This document shows positions 1 through 9,289 of a DNA stretch of 53,761 nt, piece after piece. Location of the stretch: positions 38,055 to 91,815 of the forward strand of contig NZ_VLJP01000089.1 in NCBI RefSeq assembly GCF_007829525.1. The letters run 5' to 3'. Positions within the stretch are counted from its first letter, which is position 1; the number at the start of each line of letters is the position of its first letter. The translations under genes and the position numbers were made by a program. Below the pieces are notes generated by a model that was given only the letters and a program-made list of their open reading frames with translations, had not been told where the DNA came from and ran no database searches. The DNA is from Mesorhizobium sp. J18 (GTDB taxonomy: Bacteria; Pseudomonadota; Alphaproteobacteria; Rhizobiales; Rhizobiaceae).

Positions 1-238
1 CCGGCCCCCGGGCCGTTACCATGATGGAGCAGCCGGGACTTGCGGCCAGCATCATCAGACCCATGATGGACGTTCCGCCGACGACGATGCCGTCCTTCTC
101 GACCTGGACGGTCGCATCATGGCTGCCGACGAGTTGCACGAATTTGGCTGAGGCCCGTGCATGAAGGCCGCGCTGATTGACAATGGAGAATCTGCGGCGA
201 ATCCCCTCGGCCTCGGTTTGTCCCGATGCGCCTTTCAT
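1..238 (-). CDS. ptsH: HPr phosphocarrier protein (C-terminus beyond window edge)
   Basis: Seen: 79 codons read from an ATG at 238 and run off the left edge, so the last residues are missing. The phosphorylatable histidine lies in NQRGLHARAS at about residue 26, and the regulatory serine region GGTSIMGL at about 54-61. Known: HPr carries phosphate from enzyme I to EIIA proteins, and its serine is the target of HprK. The ATG overlaps the stop of the upstream EIIA gene in an ATGA, indicating translational coupling. With no sugar permease in view and HprK nearby, I infer a regulatory PTS (PTS-Ntr-like), as in other rhizobia. Confidence 0.93.
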   Translation of the reverse strand, partial: MKGASGQTEAEGIRRRFSIVNQRGLHARASAKFVQLVGSHDATVQVEKDGIVVGGTSIMGLMMLAASPGCSIMVTARGP

Positions 239-636
239 TTACCGCTCAACACCTGACTGGCCACATTTATATATTTGCGGCCCGCATTCTGCGCCGCTTC
301 GAGCGCGCTCGCCATATCGTTGGCGGTGCGAACGCTGGAAAGCTTGATGAGCATGGGCAGGTTCATGCCCGCTATGACTTCGATCCGGCCGGTATCCATG
401 ACCGAGATGGCCAGATTCGAAGGCGTGCCGCCGAACATGTCGGTGAGGATGATCACGCCGGAACCGGTATCGGCCCTGGCGACTGCATCAACGATATCGC
501 GCCGTCGCTGCTCCATATCGTCCTCGGCGCCGATCGATACCGTCTCGAAATTTTCCTGTCGGCCAACGACATGCTCAACCGCATGACGAAATTCATCGGC
601 CAGGCGTCCATGGGTTACGAGAACGATGCCAATCAT
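235..636 (-). CDS. PTS EIIA component, mannose/fructose (EIIA-Man) family
   Basis: Cytoplasmic phosphocarrier of 133 residues. The N-terminus is MIGIVLVTHGRLA, with the expected phospho-histidine at residue 9, followed by the family's GVIILTDMFGGTPSNLA segment at about 70-85 and a conserved NLPML region. I chose the ATG at 636: it has a GGAG about 10 nt upstream and puts the family's start right before the first beta strand; the in-frame ATG at 660 lacks a ribosome binding site. Known: in alphaproteobacteria such EIIA-Man proteins without EIIB/C partners act in regulatory PTS chains. It is coupled to ptsH by an ATGA overlap. Confidence 0.9.
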   Translation of the reverse strand: MIGIVLVTHGRLADEFRHAVEHVVGRQENFETVSIGAEDDMEQRRRDIVDAVARADTGSGVIILTDMFGGTPSNLAISVMDTGRIEVIAGMNLPMLIKLSSVRTANDMASALEAAQNAGRKYINVASQVLSGK

Positions 637-824
637 GCCTTCGGCACTCCGAAGCAGCATCGGAGGATATCGAAGGTCCCGCGCTTGTCAGAAAACGTTA
701 TCGACGCTGTCACACTATCACCAGGTTACATTGGCAGATAAGGTATGTCGTCCGCATTTCCTGTTCGTCCTGCAGACGTCATCATTTCGTCGCGCACTTG
801 CCGCCGACGAGGCAAGAGCGCTAT

Positions 825-851
825 CTTGTCAACGCTTGAAGCGTTGACAAG
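825..851. repeat. 27-bp near-perfect palindrome between hprK and the EIIA gene
   Basis: Two 13-base arms (825-837 and 839-851, CTTGTCAACGCTT and its complement) meet around one central G. It lies 33 bp past the hprK stop and about 190 bp before the EIIA start, inside a 248-bp spacer with no other gene. Neither strand has a T-run right after it, so it does not look like a classic intrinsic terminator. It could be an operator for a dimeric regulator, a transcript-processing hairpin or a Rho-independent attenuator. Function is not known. Confidence 0.6.
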
Positions 852-884
852 CCCTAAATTGTAGCGATTCGAACGAATCTTGAC

Positions 885-1358
885 CTAACCGGGAAAGCTT
901 CCGCTGCGGAAGGGAACTATCCCGAACAGCGATGCGATCGCGAAAACCGCGCCCTGCGCATTGCGCCGCTCAAGCTTCAGGGACCGGACGGATGTTCCGG
1001 GCAGCACCGCCTCCGCGCCGTCATATAAACGGAGCGCATCCTTCGAATCGACCAGTTCCACAAGGAGATCGATCACGGCACGGCGCTCATGCCGAATCTG
1101 CGCCGGCCCGGCTCCGAAGGCCTCAGCCATGCCGGCAATCGGCCCGGGCGCGGTTACGATCAGTCGTCCATTGCCGGCACTCAGAAGAACCTGATCGTCT
1201 GAAACCAACTGCCCGAAGACGCCGGCCGCGCGGCAATGCGCCAGAAGGGCAAGCGCCAGTGTCGTCTTTCCCGTACCGGACAGGCCCGTGACCAGCACAC
1301 CGCGATCCCCAAGGATCAGCGCCGTGCCGTGACAGTTTGGAATCTTGACGCTGCTCAC
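885..1358 (-). CDS. hprK: HPr kinase/phosphorylase, short alphaproteobacterial form
   Basis: The 157-residue product has the P-loop GLSGTGKTT at about residues 25-33 and an LVSDDQVLL segment at about 51-59 that matches the catalytic acidic region of HprK. Firmicute HprK is about 310 residues; this one has only the kinase domain, which is usual in alphaproteobacteria. It modifies a serine of HPr (ptsH downstream). Its ATG overlaps the end of chvG by 4 bp, so kinase and sensor are translated together. I infer that it links PTS state to ChvG-ChvI signalling or carbon metabolism, but the sequence alone does not show it. Confidence 0.92.
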   Translation of the reverse strand: MSSVKIPNCHGTALILGDRGVLVTGLSGTGKTTLALALLAHCRAAGVFGQLVSDDQVLLSAGNGRLIVTAPGPIAGMAEAFGAGPAQIRHERRAVIDLLVELVDSKDALRLYDGAEAVLPGTSVRSLKLERRNAQGAVFAIASLFGIVPFRSGSFPG

Positions 1359-3139
1359 GCGTCTGCCGGCAAGGTGACGACGAAGCGCGCACCGCGAAAC
1401 TCGCCCGGCTTGCCGCCCGGTATGTTTTCAGCCGTCAGGGTGCCGCCATGCGCTTCTACGATCTGGCGGCTGATGGACAATCCGAGACCGGAATTCTGGC
1501 CAAAAGCCTCGCCGGCCGGCCGGTCCGTGTAGAAGCGTTCGAAGATCCGCTCGATATTCTCCACACGGATGCCCGGCCCATTGTCGTCAACGGTTATGAC
1601 ATTGTGCTGGCCGGCCCGAGACAGGGAAATGACGATGCGCCCGCCTTCATCCGGCACGAAAGACCGCGCATTTTCTATAAGATTGGTGATCACCTGGCCG
1701 ATCCGCAGGTCGTGTCCGACAATGAAATAGCCCTTGACACCGGAAGGCAGCTTCTCCGCATGGAATTCGAGCGTGACAGGCTTCTTGCGCAAACCGGTTT
1801 CACGCGAAGCATCGACAAGGTCTCCAATGAACTTCTTGAGGTCGATCCGTGTAGCGTCCTCACGCGCGAGTTCCGCGTCGAGCCGCGAAGCATCTGAAAT
1901 ATCGCTGATCAGCCGGTCAAGGCGGCGCACATCATGCTGGATGATCTCCATCAGGCGTTCGCGCGCATTCTGATCCTTGGCCAGCGGCAGGGTCTCGACC
2001 GCGCTCCTGAGGGAGGTCAGCGGATTCTTCAATTCGTGTGAAACATCGGCCGCGAAGCTCTCTATCGCCTCAATGCGCGCATAGAGCGCATTGGTCATGT
2101 CGCGGATCGCCACCGAAAGATTCCCGATCTCGTCCTGGCGATGGGAGAAATCCGGTATCTCTTCCCTGCTCTTGGTTCCCCTGCGCACGCGAACCGCGGC
2201 AGCAGACAGGCGCCGTAGCGGATTGGCGATCGTCGAGGCGAGAAGCATGGAAAGAATGCCCGTCACCAGGGCCGCCACACCAAAGAAACGCAGGATCGCC
2301 ATGCGTTCGGCGGCAACGATCTTATCGATATCGCCACCCTGGGTGGAAAGCATAAGGACCCCCAGAACGGCGCGGAAGCGTTGAATGGGCACCGCCACCG
2401 ACACGATCTGTTCGCCCTGCTCGCTGACGCGAACGACAGTCGCGGGACTGCCGGTCAGAGCGGTCATGACTTCCGGATAAGCGGCGCCGTTGCCGCCCGG
2501 TTGCTCACGGTAGACCGGAAGATCCGAGCGACGGAAGATATCCATTACGAATTTGGTTATCCGATCTGCCAGATCCGGCTCGTCCTGCTCTACAGGCGGC
2601 AGGTTATAGCGAAGAATCTGTCCCCGCGAATAAAGATGGCGCGAATCGAGAAGCAGATTGGCGTCGCGATCATAGATGCGGGCCCGGGTGCGTGTCGGCG
2701 AGATCAACCGTCTAAGCACCGGGGCAACACGTTCGGGATTGATCGGAAAATCCAGGTTCTCCAATTGATCAGAGCCCGGGGGCAGGCTTTCGCCGGCCTG
2801 CAATTCCAAGAGTTTTTCGGGGTCGATCATGATCGTATCGGTCTCGACCGTCGCCGAGGCGGCAATCGCGCCGGCGATGATCTCGCCCTGCGTCATCAGG
2901 CTTTCCACGCGGGCGTCGATCAGGCCCTCGCGGAACTGATTGAGATAGAGGATGCCCGCCACCAGGACGCAAAGCGCCGCAAGATTGAGGAAGAGGATCC
3001 GGCGCGTCAGGCTGGAGAAAATATGGTGGCCGAGAAAGCGGCGCAAAGGGACCGTTAGCCGGCCCAACAATGCCGGCCCCGACCGTGTCGGTTTCTTTGC
3101 CCCCGTAGCGGCTTTCTTCTGCCTTGCCTCCGTCACCAT
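1355..3139 (-). CDS. chvG: Sensor histidine kinase ChvG (ExoS)
   Basis: Inner-membrane sensor of 594 residues. In order: cytoplasmic N-tail, first membrane segment at about 46-66, a periplasmic domain of about 200 residues, second membrane segment at about 281-303, HAMP linker, the H-box FAADVSHELKNPL with phospho-His at about 367, an N-box ITNLIENA near 490 and the G-boxes DDNGPGI and GLGLS. Known: ChvG (ExoS in Sinorhizobium) phosphorylates ChvI in response to acid and envelope stress and is held in check by periplasmic ExoR, not encoded here. It follows chvI by 89 bp and overlaps hprK by 4 bp. Confidence 0.95.
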   Translation of the reverse strand: MVTEARQKKAATGAKKPTRSGPALLGRLTVPLRRFLGHHIFSSLTRRILFLNLAALCVLVAGILYLNQFREGLIDARVESLMTQGEIIAGAIAASATVETDTIMIDPEKLLELQAGESLPPGSDQLENLDFPINPERVAPVLRRLISPTRTRARIYDRDANLLLDSRHLYSRGQILRYNLPPVEQDEPDLADRITKFVMDIFRRSDLPVYREQPGGNGAAYPEVMTALTGSPATVVRVSEQGEQIVSVAVPIQRFRAVLGVLMLSTQGGDIDKIVAAERMAILRFFGVAALVTGILSMLLASTIANPLRRLSAAAVRVRRGTKSREEIPDFSHRQDEIGNLSVAIRDMTNALYARIEAIESFAADVSHELKNPLTSLRSAVETLPLAKDQNARERLMEIIQHDVRRLDRLISDISDASRLDAELAREDATRIDLKKFIGDLVDASRETGLRKKPVTLEFHAEKLPSGVKGYFIVGHDLRIGQVITNLIENARSFVPDEGGRIVISLSRAGQHNVITVDDNGPGIRVENIERIFERFYTDRPAGEAFGQNSGLGLSISRQIVEAHGGTLTAENIPGGKPGEFRGARFVVTLPADA

Positions 3140-3228
3140 TCCATTTCGCCGGAGGAACCGCGTCTCCGTCTTTCCAAACCGGTCAGAACCATCTCCGACT
3201 GTCGTTCGGCTCTGCAGCCTCGAAGGGC

Positions 3229-3930
3229 CTAGACCTCGCGAAAGCGATAACCGACGCCGTAAAGGGTCTCGATCATATCGAAATCGCTGTCGACGGCCTT
3301 GAACTTCTTGCGCAAGCGCTTGATGTGGCTGTCGATCGTCCGGTCATCGACATAGACCTGCTCATCATAGGCCGAATCCATCAGCGCGTCGCGGCTTTTG
3401 ACGACGCCGGGCCGTTGCGCAAGCGCGTGCAGTATCAGAAATTCCGTCACCGTCAACGTGACAGGCTGCCCCTTCCAGGTGCAGGTATGGCGTTCCTGGT
3501 CCATGGAAAGCTGCCCCCGCTCCAGGGAGCGGCTCTGCGGGGTGGAGGCCTTCGCTCCCACCTCACGGGCGCTGGCGCGCCGCAACACGGCCCGCACGCG
3601 CTCGACCAGAAGGCGCTGGGAGAAGGGTTTGCGCACGAAGTCGTCGGCGCCCATCTTCAAGCCGAACAACTCGTCGATCTCGTCGTCTTTCGACGTCAGG
3701 AAGATCACCGGCAGATCGGACTTCTGGCGCAACCGACGCAACAGCTCCATGCCGTCCATGCGCGGCATCTTGATATCGAGGATCGCGAGATTGGGCGGCC
3801 TTGCGGTCAGGCCCTCGAGAGCGGAGGCGCCATCCGTATAGGTCTCGACACGATACCCCTCGGATTCCAGCGCAATCGAGACCGAAGTCAGAATGTTGCG
3901 GTCATCGTCGACAAGCGCGATCGTTGCCAT
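3229..3930 (-). CDS. chvI: Response regulator ChvI, OmpR family
   Basis: The product has 233 residues. The receiver domain starts [14 protein letters not shown], the phospho-acceptor is Asp52 in [17 protein letters not shown] follows, and a C-terminal winged helix carries [19 protein letters not shown]. The ATG at 3930 matches the start of known ChvI proteins; in-frame ATGs at 3948 and 4089 are possible but add residues not typical of the family. It activates exopolysaccharide, motility and envelope genes in rhizobia and virulence genes in Agrobacterium and Brucella relatives. It leads the minus-strand block chvI-chvG-hprK-EIIA-ptsH and is divergent from pckA. Confidence 0.95.
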   Translation of the reverse strand: MATIALVDDDRNILTSVSIALESEGYRVETYTDGASALEGLTARPPNLAILDIKMPRMDGMELLRRLRQKSDLPVIFLTSKDDEIDELFGLKMGADDFVRKPFSQRLLVERVRAVLRRASAREVGAKASTPQSRSLERGQLSMDQERHTCTWKGQPVTLTVTEFLILHALAQRPGVVKSRDALMDSAYDEQVYVDDRTIDSHIKRLRKKFKAVDSDFDMIETLYGVGYRFREV

Positions 3931-4267
3931 GTCCGGAGGCTCCCTCATGGTCGGATGTCCCTTCTGCCTTGCAAGCCGAGATGCAGTTGCAGGACAAATT
4001 GGGTACAAAATGTGGCACAGAATTCCCTCGAAGTCACACCCGCTGCGTCGAAAGCTCGCAGGAAGGTTCCTGTATGGGCATGAGATCAATTTTCGGTAAT
4101 CGGCAGATTTAAACGATTAAAAATTTTTCAAAATCTTTAAATCGATTAATTATTTGAAATCGTTTGGCTTTTCTGGTTCTCAAAAAGGCCCACCCGTTCG
4201 CGCGGGGAGGACCCGGTGCTTTTGTCCCGGATCATGAGTTCGAACCGTAACAACGAGTGGTGGCGAC
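3931..4267. promoter_or_regulatory. Divergent chvI / pckA promoter region, strongly AT-rich core
   Basis: This is the 337-bp gap between the chvI and pckA starts. The core at about 4105-4168 is almost pure A/T, unlike the flanks. It contains the palindrome AATCGATT at 4140-4147, flanked by AAACGATT at 4111-4118 and its complement AATCGTTT at 4158-4165. The repeated CGATT/AATCG words suggest protein binding sites. Promoters of both genes must lie here, but I could not assign -35/-10 hexamers with confidence. Confidence 0.6.
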
Positions 4268-5878
4268 ATGAGCGAAATCGGCAAGCGCAATCCTGACTGC
4301 GGAATCGAGACCTGCGGCCTCAAGACCTCCGGAACGATCGCCTATAATCTCAAGGAGCATCAGCTCTATGAGGAAGTGATCCGCCGCGGCGAAGCCAGGC
4401 TGACCGCACATGGCGCGATCGTTGCCGAAACGGGGCAGCACACAGGGCGCTCGGCGAAGGACAAATTCGTCGTCCGCGATGCGGACACCGAGCCTCATGT
4501 CTGGTGGGACAACAACAAGCCGATGACCCGCCAGCATTTCGACGCGCTCTACGCGGATTTCATCGCCCATGCCGCGGAGCGTGATCTCTTCGTTCAGGAT
4601 CTCGTCGGCGGCGCCGACCCGGAAAACAATCTGCCGACCCGCGTCATCACCGAATTCGCCTGGCACTCGCTCTTCATCCGCAATCTTCTGATCCGCCCGG
4701 AGCCTTCGGAACTGGCAAGCTTCCAGCCCAGGATGACGATCATCGACCTACCCTCCTTCCAGGCCGATCCGGAACGTCACGGCACACGCGGCGGCACGGT
4801 CATTGCCGTTGACCTTACGCGCCTCGTCGTCTTGATCGGCGGAACTTCCTATGCCGGAGAGATGAAGAAGTCCGTGTTCACCGCGCTCAACTACATTCTG
4901 CCGACACGCGGGGTCATGCCCATGCATTGTTCGGCGAATGAAGGCCCGGACGGCGATACGGCAATCTTTTTCGGCCTTTCCGGCACAGGAAAGACAACGC
5001 TTTCGGCAGATGCCTCGCGTACGCTCATCGGCGATGACGAGCACGGTTGGGGGCCGGACGGCGTCTTCAATTTCGAGGGCGGCTGCTACGCCAAGACCAT
5101 CCGCTTGTCGCAGGAAGCAGAGCCGGAAATCTTCGCTACCACGAGACGCTTCGGCACGGTGCTCGAGAATGTCATTCTCGATGAGCATGGCGTCCCCGAC
5201 TTCAACGATGGAAGGCTGACAGAAAATACGCGTTGCGCCTATCCGCTGCATTTCATTCCGAACGCCAGCGAAACGGGCCGGGCCGGGCATCCGAAGAACA
5301 TCATCATGCTGACGGCCGATGCCTTCGGCGTGCTGCCGCCCATCGCCAAGCTGACGCCGGCGCAGGCCATGTATCATTTCCTTTCCGGCTACACGGCCAA
5401 GGTTGCCGGCACCGAAAAAGGCGTTACCGAGCCTGAGGCGACCTTCTCCACCTGTTTCGGCGCGCCCTTCATGCCCCGCCATCCCTCCGAATACGGCAAC
5501 CTGCTGCGCGAACTGATCGCCGCTCACAATGTGGATTGCTGGCTGGTCAATACCGGCTGGACCGGAGGCGCCTACGGCATCGGCAACCGGATGCCCATCA
5601 AGGCGACGCGGACGCTGCTTTCAGCCGCCCTCGACGGATCTCTGGCGCAGGTCCGTTTCCGCACCGACCCGCATTTCGGCTTCGCCGTGCCGGTCTCTAT
5701 GCCCGGGATTGATGATGCCATTCTGGACCCGCGATCCACCTGGGCGGACAAGGCCGCCTATGACCGGCAGGCGGAGCGGCTGGTCGGCATGTTCATCGAA
5801 AACTTCGAAAAGTTCGAATCCCATGTGGATGCCTCCGTCCTTGGTGCGGCGCCGCGTTATCGTCAGGCGGCCGAATAG
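4268..5878 (+). CDS. pckA: Phosphoenolpyruvate carboxykinase (ATP)
   Basis: Catalyses oxaloacetate + ATP to PEP + CO2 + ADP, the first committed step of gluconeogenesis, in the cytosol. The 536-residue product has the usual family length. Substrate-binding region TGRSAKDKF is at about 59-67, the kinase 1a P-loop GLSGTGKTT at about 236-244, and the metal-binding IGDDEHGW at about 254-261. The start gives the standard rhizobial N-terminus; the ribosome binding site is weak. It is transcribed alone, away from chvI, and ends in a strong intrinsic terminator 30 bp after the stop. Confidence 0.97.
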   Translation: MSEIGKRNPDCGIETCGLKTSGTIAYNLKEHQLYEEVIRRGEARLTAHGAIVAETGQHTGRSAKDKFVVRDADTEPHVWWDNNKPMTRQHFDALYADFIAHAAERDLFVQDLVGGADPENNLPTRVITEFAWHSLFIRNLLIRPEPSELASFQPRMTIIDLPSFQADPERHGTRGGTVIAVDLTRLVVLIGGTSYAGEMKKSVFTALNYILPTRGVMPMHCSANEGPDGDTAIFFGLSGTGKTTLSADASRTLIGDDEHGWGPDGVFNFEGGCYAKTIRLSQEAEPEIFATTRRFGTVLENVILDEHGVPDFNDGRLTENTRCAYPLHFIPNASETGRAGHPKNIIMLTADAFGVLPPIAKLTPAQAMYHFLSGYTAKVAGTEKGVTEPEATFSTCFGAPFMPRHPSEYGNLLRELIAAHNVDCWLVNTGWTGGAYGIGNRMPIKATRTLLSAALDGSLAQVRFRTDPHFGFAVPVSMPGIDDAILDPRSTWADKAAYDRQAERLVGMFIENFEKFESHVDASVLGAAPRYRQAAE

Positions 5879-5907
5879 CAGGTGCAATCGCAATCATTCC
5901 GAAGAAC

Positions 5908-5932
5908 GGCCCGGCAATCGCCGGGCCTTTTT
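5908..5932 (+). terminator. Intrinsic terminator of pckA
   Basis: GGCCCGGC at 5908-5915 pairs perfectly with GCCGGGCC at 5920-5927 across an AATC loop, followed at once by TTTTT. This GC-rich 8-bp stem with a U-run is the clearest Rho-independent terminator in the window. Confidence 0.92.
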
Positions 5933-5987
5933 CGTTCCGACGGCCATGTTTAGGATGCTAATTGGGCAAACAATCGAAGGCGGCGCA

Positions 5988-6422
5988 ATGAGCGACGGCG
6001 ATATCCGGATCGGATCAGGCATGTTCATTGCCGCGGACGAATTGCAGGAGAGCTTTATCCATTCGTCCGGGCCTGGCGGGCAGAATGTCAACAAGGTGGC
6101 GACCGCGGTCCAGCTTCGCTTTGATGCGCGAAATGCGCGCGGTTTGCCGGAACGCGTCCGCGAGAACGCGATTCGACTGGCAGGCAGCCGCGCCACCAAG
6201 GACGGTGTGATCATTCTCGAGGCTCGCCGTCACCGTACCCAGGAGCGCAACCGTGAGGACGCGCGCATGCGTCTCGCCGCTCTCATCGAGAAAGCGGCCG
6301 AACCGCCTCTCAAACCCCGCAAGAAGACGCGCCCCTCGAAGGGAGCCGTCGAGCGCCGCCTCAAGGCGAAAGCCGGGCGATCTTCCGTCAAAAAGATGCG
6401 CGGCAAGGTCGCACCGGAATGA
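5988..6422 (+). CDS. arfB: Alternative ribosome-rescue factor ArfB (YaeJ-like peptidyl-tRNA hydrolase)
   Basis: A 144-residue protein with the release-factor catalytic GGQ in SSGPGGQNVNK at about residues 27-36 and a long basic tail from about 108 on. Known: ArfB hydrolyses peptidyl-tRNA on ribosomes stalled without a stop codon; its basic tail enters the empty mRNA channel. It lacks the codon-recognition domains of RF1/RF2. The ATG at 5988 was chosen because the homologous region begins just after it; the open frame continues upstream into pckA without family similarity. Confidence 0.92.
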   Translation: MSDGDIRIGSGMFIAADELQESFIHSSGPGGQNVNKVATAVQLRFDARNARGLPERVRENAIRLAGSRATKDGVIILEARRHRTQERNREDARMRLAALIEKAAEPPLKPRKKTRPSKGAVERRLKAKAGRSSVKKMRGKVAPE

Positions 6423-6530
6423 CGCCGGGCAGCCATCGGCATTTTATAGGGTTGAACTGGCCTGCTTGCGCGCGCCAAACTGATGATCCGGTCTGCGGCA
6501 TTTTCGCCGGTAAAGATAGGGAGAGCTGAT

Positions 6531-7154
6531 ATGCTGCCCCTTCCGCCAGGCGTCCGTCATTTTCCCGGTTTCCTCGATGAGTCCCGGCAACGGGCGCTTG
6601 TCGAGGAAATCCGGGTCGTCGTGCAGTCGGCGCCGCTTTTCGTGCCGACCATGCCGAAGACCGGAAAGCCGATGAGCGTTCGCATGACCAATTGCGGCTC
6701 TCTCGGCTGGGTGACCGACAAGGAAGGCGGCTATCGCTATCAGCTCTTCCATCCTGTCACGGGCGAGCCCTGGCCGCCTATCCCAGAAAGCCTCCTGGCG
6801 ATCTGGCGCGAGGCTTCGGAACATTCCGGGCCGCCGGAGGCCTGTCTCGTGAACTTCTATTCGGACAAGGCAAAAATGGGCCTGCATCAGGATCGGGACG
6901 AGCAGGATTTCTCGGCGCCGGTGGTATCGGTCTCACTGGGCGACTCGTGCCTCTTCCGCATCGGCAGTATACACCGCAGGGACCGGACCGTGTCTTTCAA
7001 GCTGGAAAGCGGCGACGTGGTCGTGCTTGGCGGCGAAAGCCGCCTCGCCTTCCATGGTGTCGACCGCATATATCCTTCGACATCGACGCTGCTGAAGAAC
7101 GGGGGGCGCATCAACCTAACAATGCGACGGGTCACCAGACTGTCAGGGTCTTGA
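6531..7154 (+). CDS. alkB: AlkB-family alpha-ketoglutarate-dependent dioxygenase
   Basis: This 207-residue enzyme has the iron-binding set HQD (His119, Asp121) in MGLHQDRDE and His175 in LAFHGVDR, and the 2-oxoglutarate-binding RINLTMR (Arg193, Arg199). Known: AlkB removes 1-methyladenine and 3-methylcytosine lesions by oxidative demethylation. The start at 6531 follows a clear AGGGAGAG at the right distance; the ATG at 6483 has none. It lies just after arfB and converges with coaA, 25 bp away. No Ada box or other alkylation genes are nearby. Confidence 0.93.
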   Translation: MLPLPPGVRHFPGFLDESRQRALVEEIRVVVQSAPLFVPTMPKTGKPMSVRMTNCGSLGWVTDKEGGYRYQLFHPVTGEPWPPIPESLLAIWREASEHSGPPEACLVNFYSDKAKMGLHQDRDEQDFSAPVVSVSLGDSCLFRIGSIHRRDRTVSFKLESGDVVVLGGESRLAFHGVDRIYPSTSTLLKNGGRINLTMRRVTRLSGS

Positions 7155-7179
7155 GCCAGGCCCCTTTTCGGCAAAGCCG

Positions 7180-8139
7180 TCAGAGCCTCCGCAGCGCCAC
7201 TTCCTCTACCAGATGATTGGCGCCTTTCTTCAGGATGAGGTCGGCGCGCGGGCGGGTCGGCAGGATGTTTTCCTTGAGATTCTTCAGATTGATGTTGTGC
7301 CAGAGCCCTTCGGCAATGGCGAGAGCGGCATCCGCCGAAAGCTGCGAATAGCGATGGAAGAAAGAGTCCGGGTTGCGGAACGCGGTTTCCCGCAGGCGCA
7401 TGAAGCGCTCGACATACCATTGATGGATCAGTTCTTCCTCGGCATCGATATAGATGGAGAAATCGAAGAAATCCGAGACAAAGGGCACTGCCTTTCCGTC
7501 CTGCGGAAGCTCCCGCGTCTGCAGGACGTTGATCCCCTCGAAAATAAGAATATCGGGCCTGTCGATGGTGACGAACTCACCGGGCAGAACGTCATATGTG
7601 AAGTGAGAATAAAGCGGCGCGCGGACATTGCGCAGGCCGGCCTTGATGGCCGACAGGAACCTGAGCAGCGCCCCGATGTCGTAACTTTCGGGAAAGCCCT
7701 TGCGCTCCATCAGGTTCTCGCGCCGCAGGACCTCGTTCGGATAGAGGAAGCCGTCGGTCGTGACGAGATCGACCTTGGGGCTGGAGGGCCAGCGGGCGAG
7801 AAGCTCCTTCAGCACGCGGGCGGTGGTCGATTTCCCCACGGCCACGGAACCGGCAATGCCGATGATGAAGGGCGTCTTCACCGCGCCGCTCGAATTGAAG
7901 AAAACCTTTCGCTGATTGAAGAGGAGCTGGCTCGCCTCGACATGCGCCGACAGCAGCCGTGACATGGACAGATAGACACGACGGATTTCTTCCAGATCGA
8001 CCGGATCATTGAGCGAACGGAGCCGGCGAACCTCGTCCTCGGTCAGAGTCAGCGGCGTGTCGGCCCGGAACTCCGCCCACCTCTCGGCGGTGAAGATGCG
8101 ATAAGGGGAATATTTTTCGCCGGATACGAGCTGGTCCAT
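7180..8139 (-). CDS. coaA: Type I pantothenate kinase
   Basis: Phosphorylates pantothenate with ATP, the first step of CoA synthesis. The 319-residue protein has the P-loop GSVAVGKST at about 97-105, then [11 protein letters not shown] and the ESYD and FEGINVLQ segments of the bacterial type I (PanK-I) family. The ATG at 8139 has GAGGAAG upstream; the open frame extends further but into hisE. It closes the his gene run 29 bp after hisE, a rhizobial arrangement. coaE, the last CoA enzyme, is 13 kb away. Confidence 0.96.
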   Translation of the reverse strand: MDQLVSGEKYSPYRIFTAERWAEFRADTPLTLTEDEVRRLRSLNDPVDLEEIRRVYLSMSRLLSAHVEASQLLFNQRKVFFNSSGAVKTPFIIGIAGSVAVGKSTTARVLKELLARWPSSPKVDLVTTDGFLYPNEVLRRENLMERKGFPESYDIGALLRFLSAIKAGLRNVRAPLYSHFTYDVLPGEFVTIDRPDILIFEGINVLQTRELPQDGKAVPFVSDFFDFSIYIDAEEELIHQWYVERFMRLRETAFRNPDSFFHRYSQLSADAALAIAEGLWHNINLKNLKENILPTRPRADLILKKGANHLVEEVALRRL

Positions 8140-8168
8140 ATAGCTTCCTCGATCCCGCACCCGATGCC

Positions 8169-8492
8169 TCAGTCCCGAGAGCGGGCCGCCTTTTCGGCTA
8201 CACCCGAACGGGCTGTGCGGCGCTCCAGCTCCGCAAGAACATCGTTCAGCGGCACATTTGCGATCGCCAGAACCACCAGCCAGTGATAGATGAGATCCGC
8301 GCTTTCGGAAATCAGCGCCTGCCGATCCCGCCCGACCGCCGCGATAACGGTTTCCACCGCCTCCTCGCCGAGCTTCTGGGCGGCCTTTTCCGCCCCGGCT
8401 GCGAAGAGCCTTGCCGTCCAGGAGTCCCTCTGATCGGCCGAGGCACGTTCGGCGATGATCCTTTCCAGATCGGATAGGGTGAAACTGCTCAT
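8169..8492 (-). CDS. hisE: Phosphoribosyl-ATP pyrophosphatase
   Basis: Second step of histidine synthesis: PR-ATP to PR-AMP + PPi. The 107-residue all-alpha MazG-like protein has [13 protein letters not shown] at about 40-52 and [13 protein letters not shown] at about 62-74, with the metal-binding Glu/Asp residues in place. It is a stand-alone HisE; the hisI cyclohydrolase is not in the window. The start overlaps the hisF end by 4 bp. Confidence 0.96.
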   Translation of the reverse strand: MSSFTLSDLERIIAERASADQRDSWTARLFAAGAEKAAQKLGEEAVETVIAAVGRDRQALISESADLIYHWLVVLAIANVPLNDVLAELERRTARSGVAEKAARSRD

Positions 8493-9289
8493 GCGCCCTT
8501 TTCACCTCCGCAGCCATCCAGTCGCATGGCAAGACCGGCCTTGGCCATATAGGCCTTTGCCTCGCCGATCGTATAGGTGCCGAAATGGAAAATCGAGGCG
8601 GCAAGCACCGCCGTCGCGTGGCCCTCCCTTATGCCTTCCACCAGATGATCGAGCGTTCCCACGCCTCCTGATGCAATGACCGGGGCTTTGACCGCGTCGG
8701 CGATGGCGCGCGTCAAAGCCAGATCGTAGCCCGCCTTGGTTCCGTCCCGGTCCATGGAAGTAAGCAGGATTTCGCCGGCGCCGAGAGCGACCACCTTGTG
8801 CGCAAAGTCCACCGCATCGATGCCGGTGGGCCGCCGGCCGCCATGGGTGAAGATCTCCCAGCGATCTTCTTCGCCGGCCGCAGAGATCTTCTTCGCATCG
8901 ATCGCCACCACGATGCATTGGTTTCCGAACTTGTCGGCGGCGCGGGCGACGAAATCGGGATTCATCACCGCAGCCGTATTGATCGAAACCTTGTCCGCCC
9001 CGGCAAGCAGCAGCTTGCGGATATCAGTCACCTCACGCACCCCACCACCTACCGTCAGAGGCATGAAGCACTGCTCGGCCGTGCGGGCGACAACGTCGAA
9101 AATGGTTTCGCGATTGTCCGACGAGGCGGTGATATCGAGGAAGCAGAGTTCGTCCGCGCCCGCCGCATCATAAGCCTTGGCGGCCTCGACGGGATCGCCG
9201 GCATCGATCAGGTCTACGAAATTGACACCCTTGACGACACGGCCGTCCTTGACGTCGAGGCAGGGAATAATGCGGGCCTTGAGTGTCAT
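8489..9289 (-). CDS. hisF: Imidazole glycerol phosphate synthase, cyclase subunit
   Basis: (beta/alpha)8-barrel of 266 residues that joins PRFAR with ammonia delivered by HisH to give IGP and AICAR. Seen: [19 protein letters not shown] at the N-terminus with catalytic Asp12, TVGGGVR near 80, VVAIDAKK near 132 with the second catalytic Asp, and [12 protein letters not shown]. It overlaps hisA and hisE by 4 bp each, so the three are translationally coupled. Confidence 0.97.
   Translation of the reverse strand: MTLKARIIPCLDVKDGRVVKGVNFVDLIDAGDPVEAAKAYDAAGADELCFLDITASSDNRETIFDVVARTAEQCFMPLTVGGGVREVTDIRKLLLAGADKVSINTAAVMNPDFVARAADKFGNQCIVVAIDAKKISAAGEEDRWEIFTHGGRRPTGIDAVDFAHKVVALGAGEILLTSMDRDGTKAGYDLALTRAIADAVKAPVIASGGVGTLDHLVEGIREGHATAVLAASIFHFGTYTIGEAKAYMAKAGLAMRLDGCGGEKGA

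Noticed and set aside
4134-4150. CtrA box TTAA-N7-TTAA in the chvI-pckA spacer
   Set aside because: The two TTAA elements are 5 bp apart, not 7, and the whole stretch is A/T-rich, so such words are expected.
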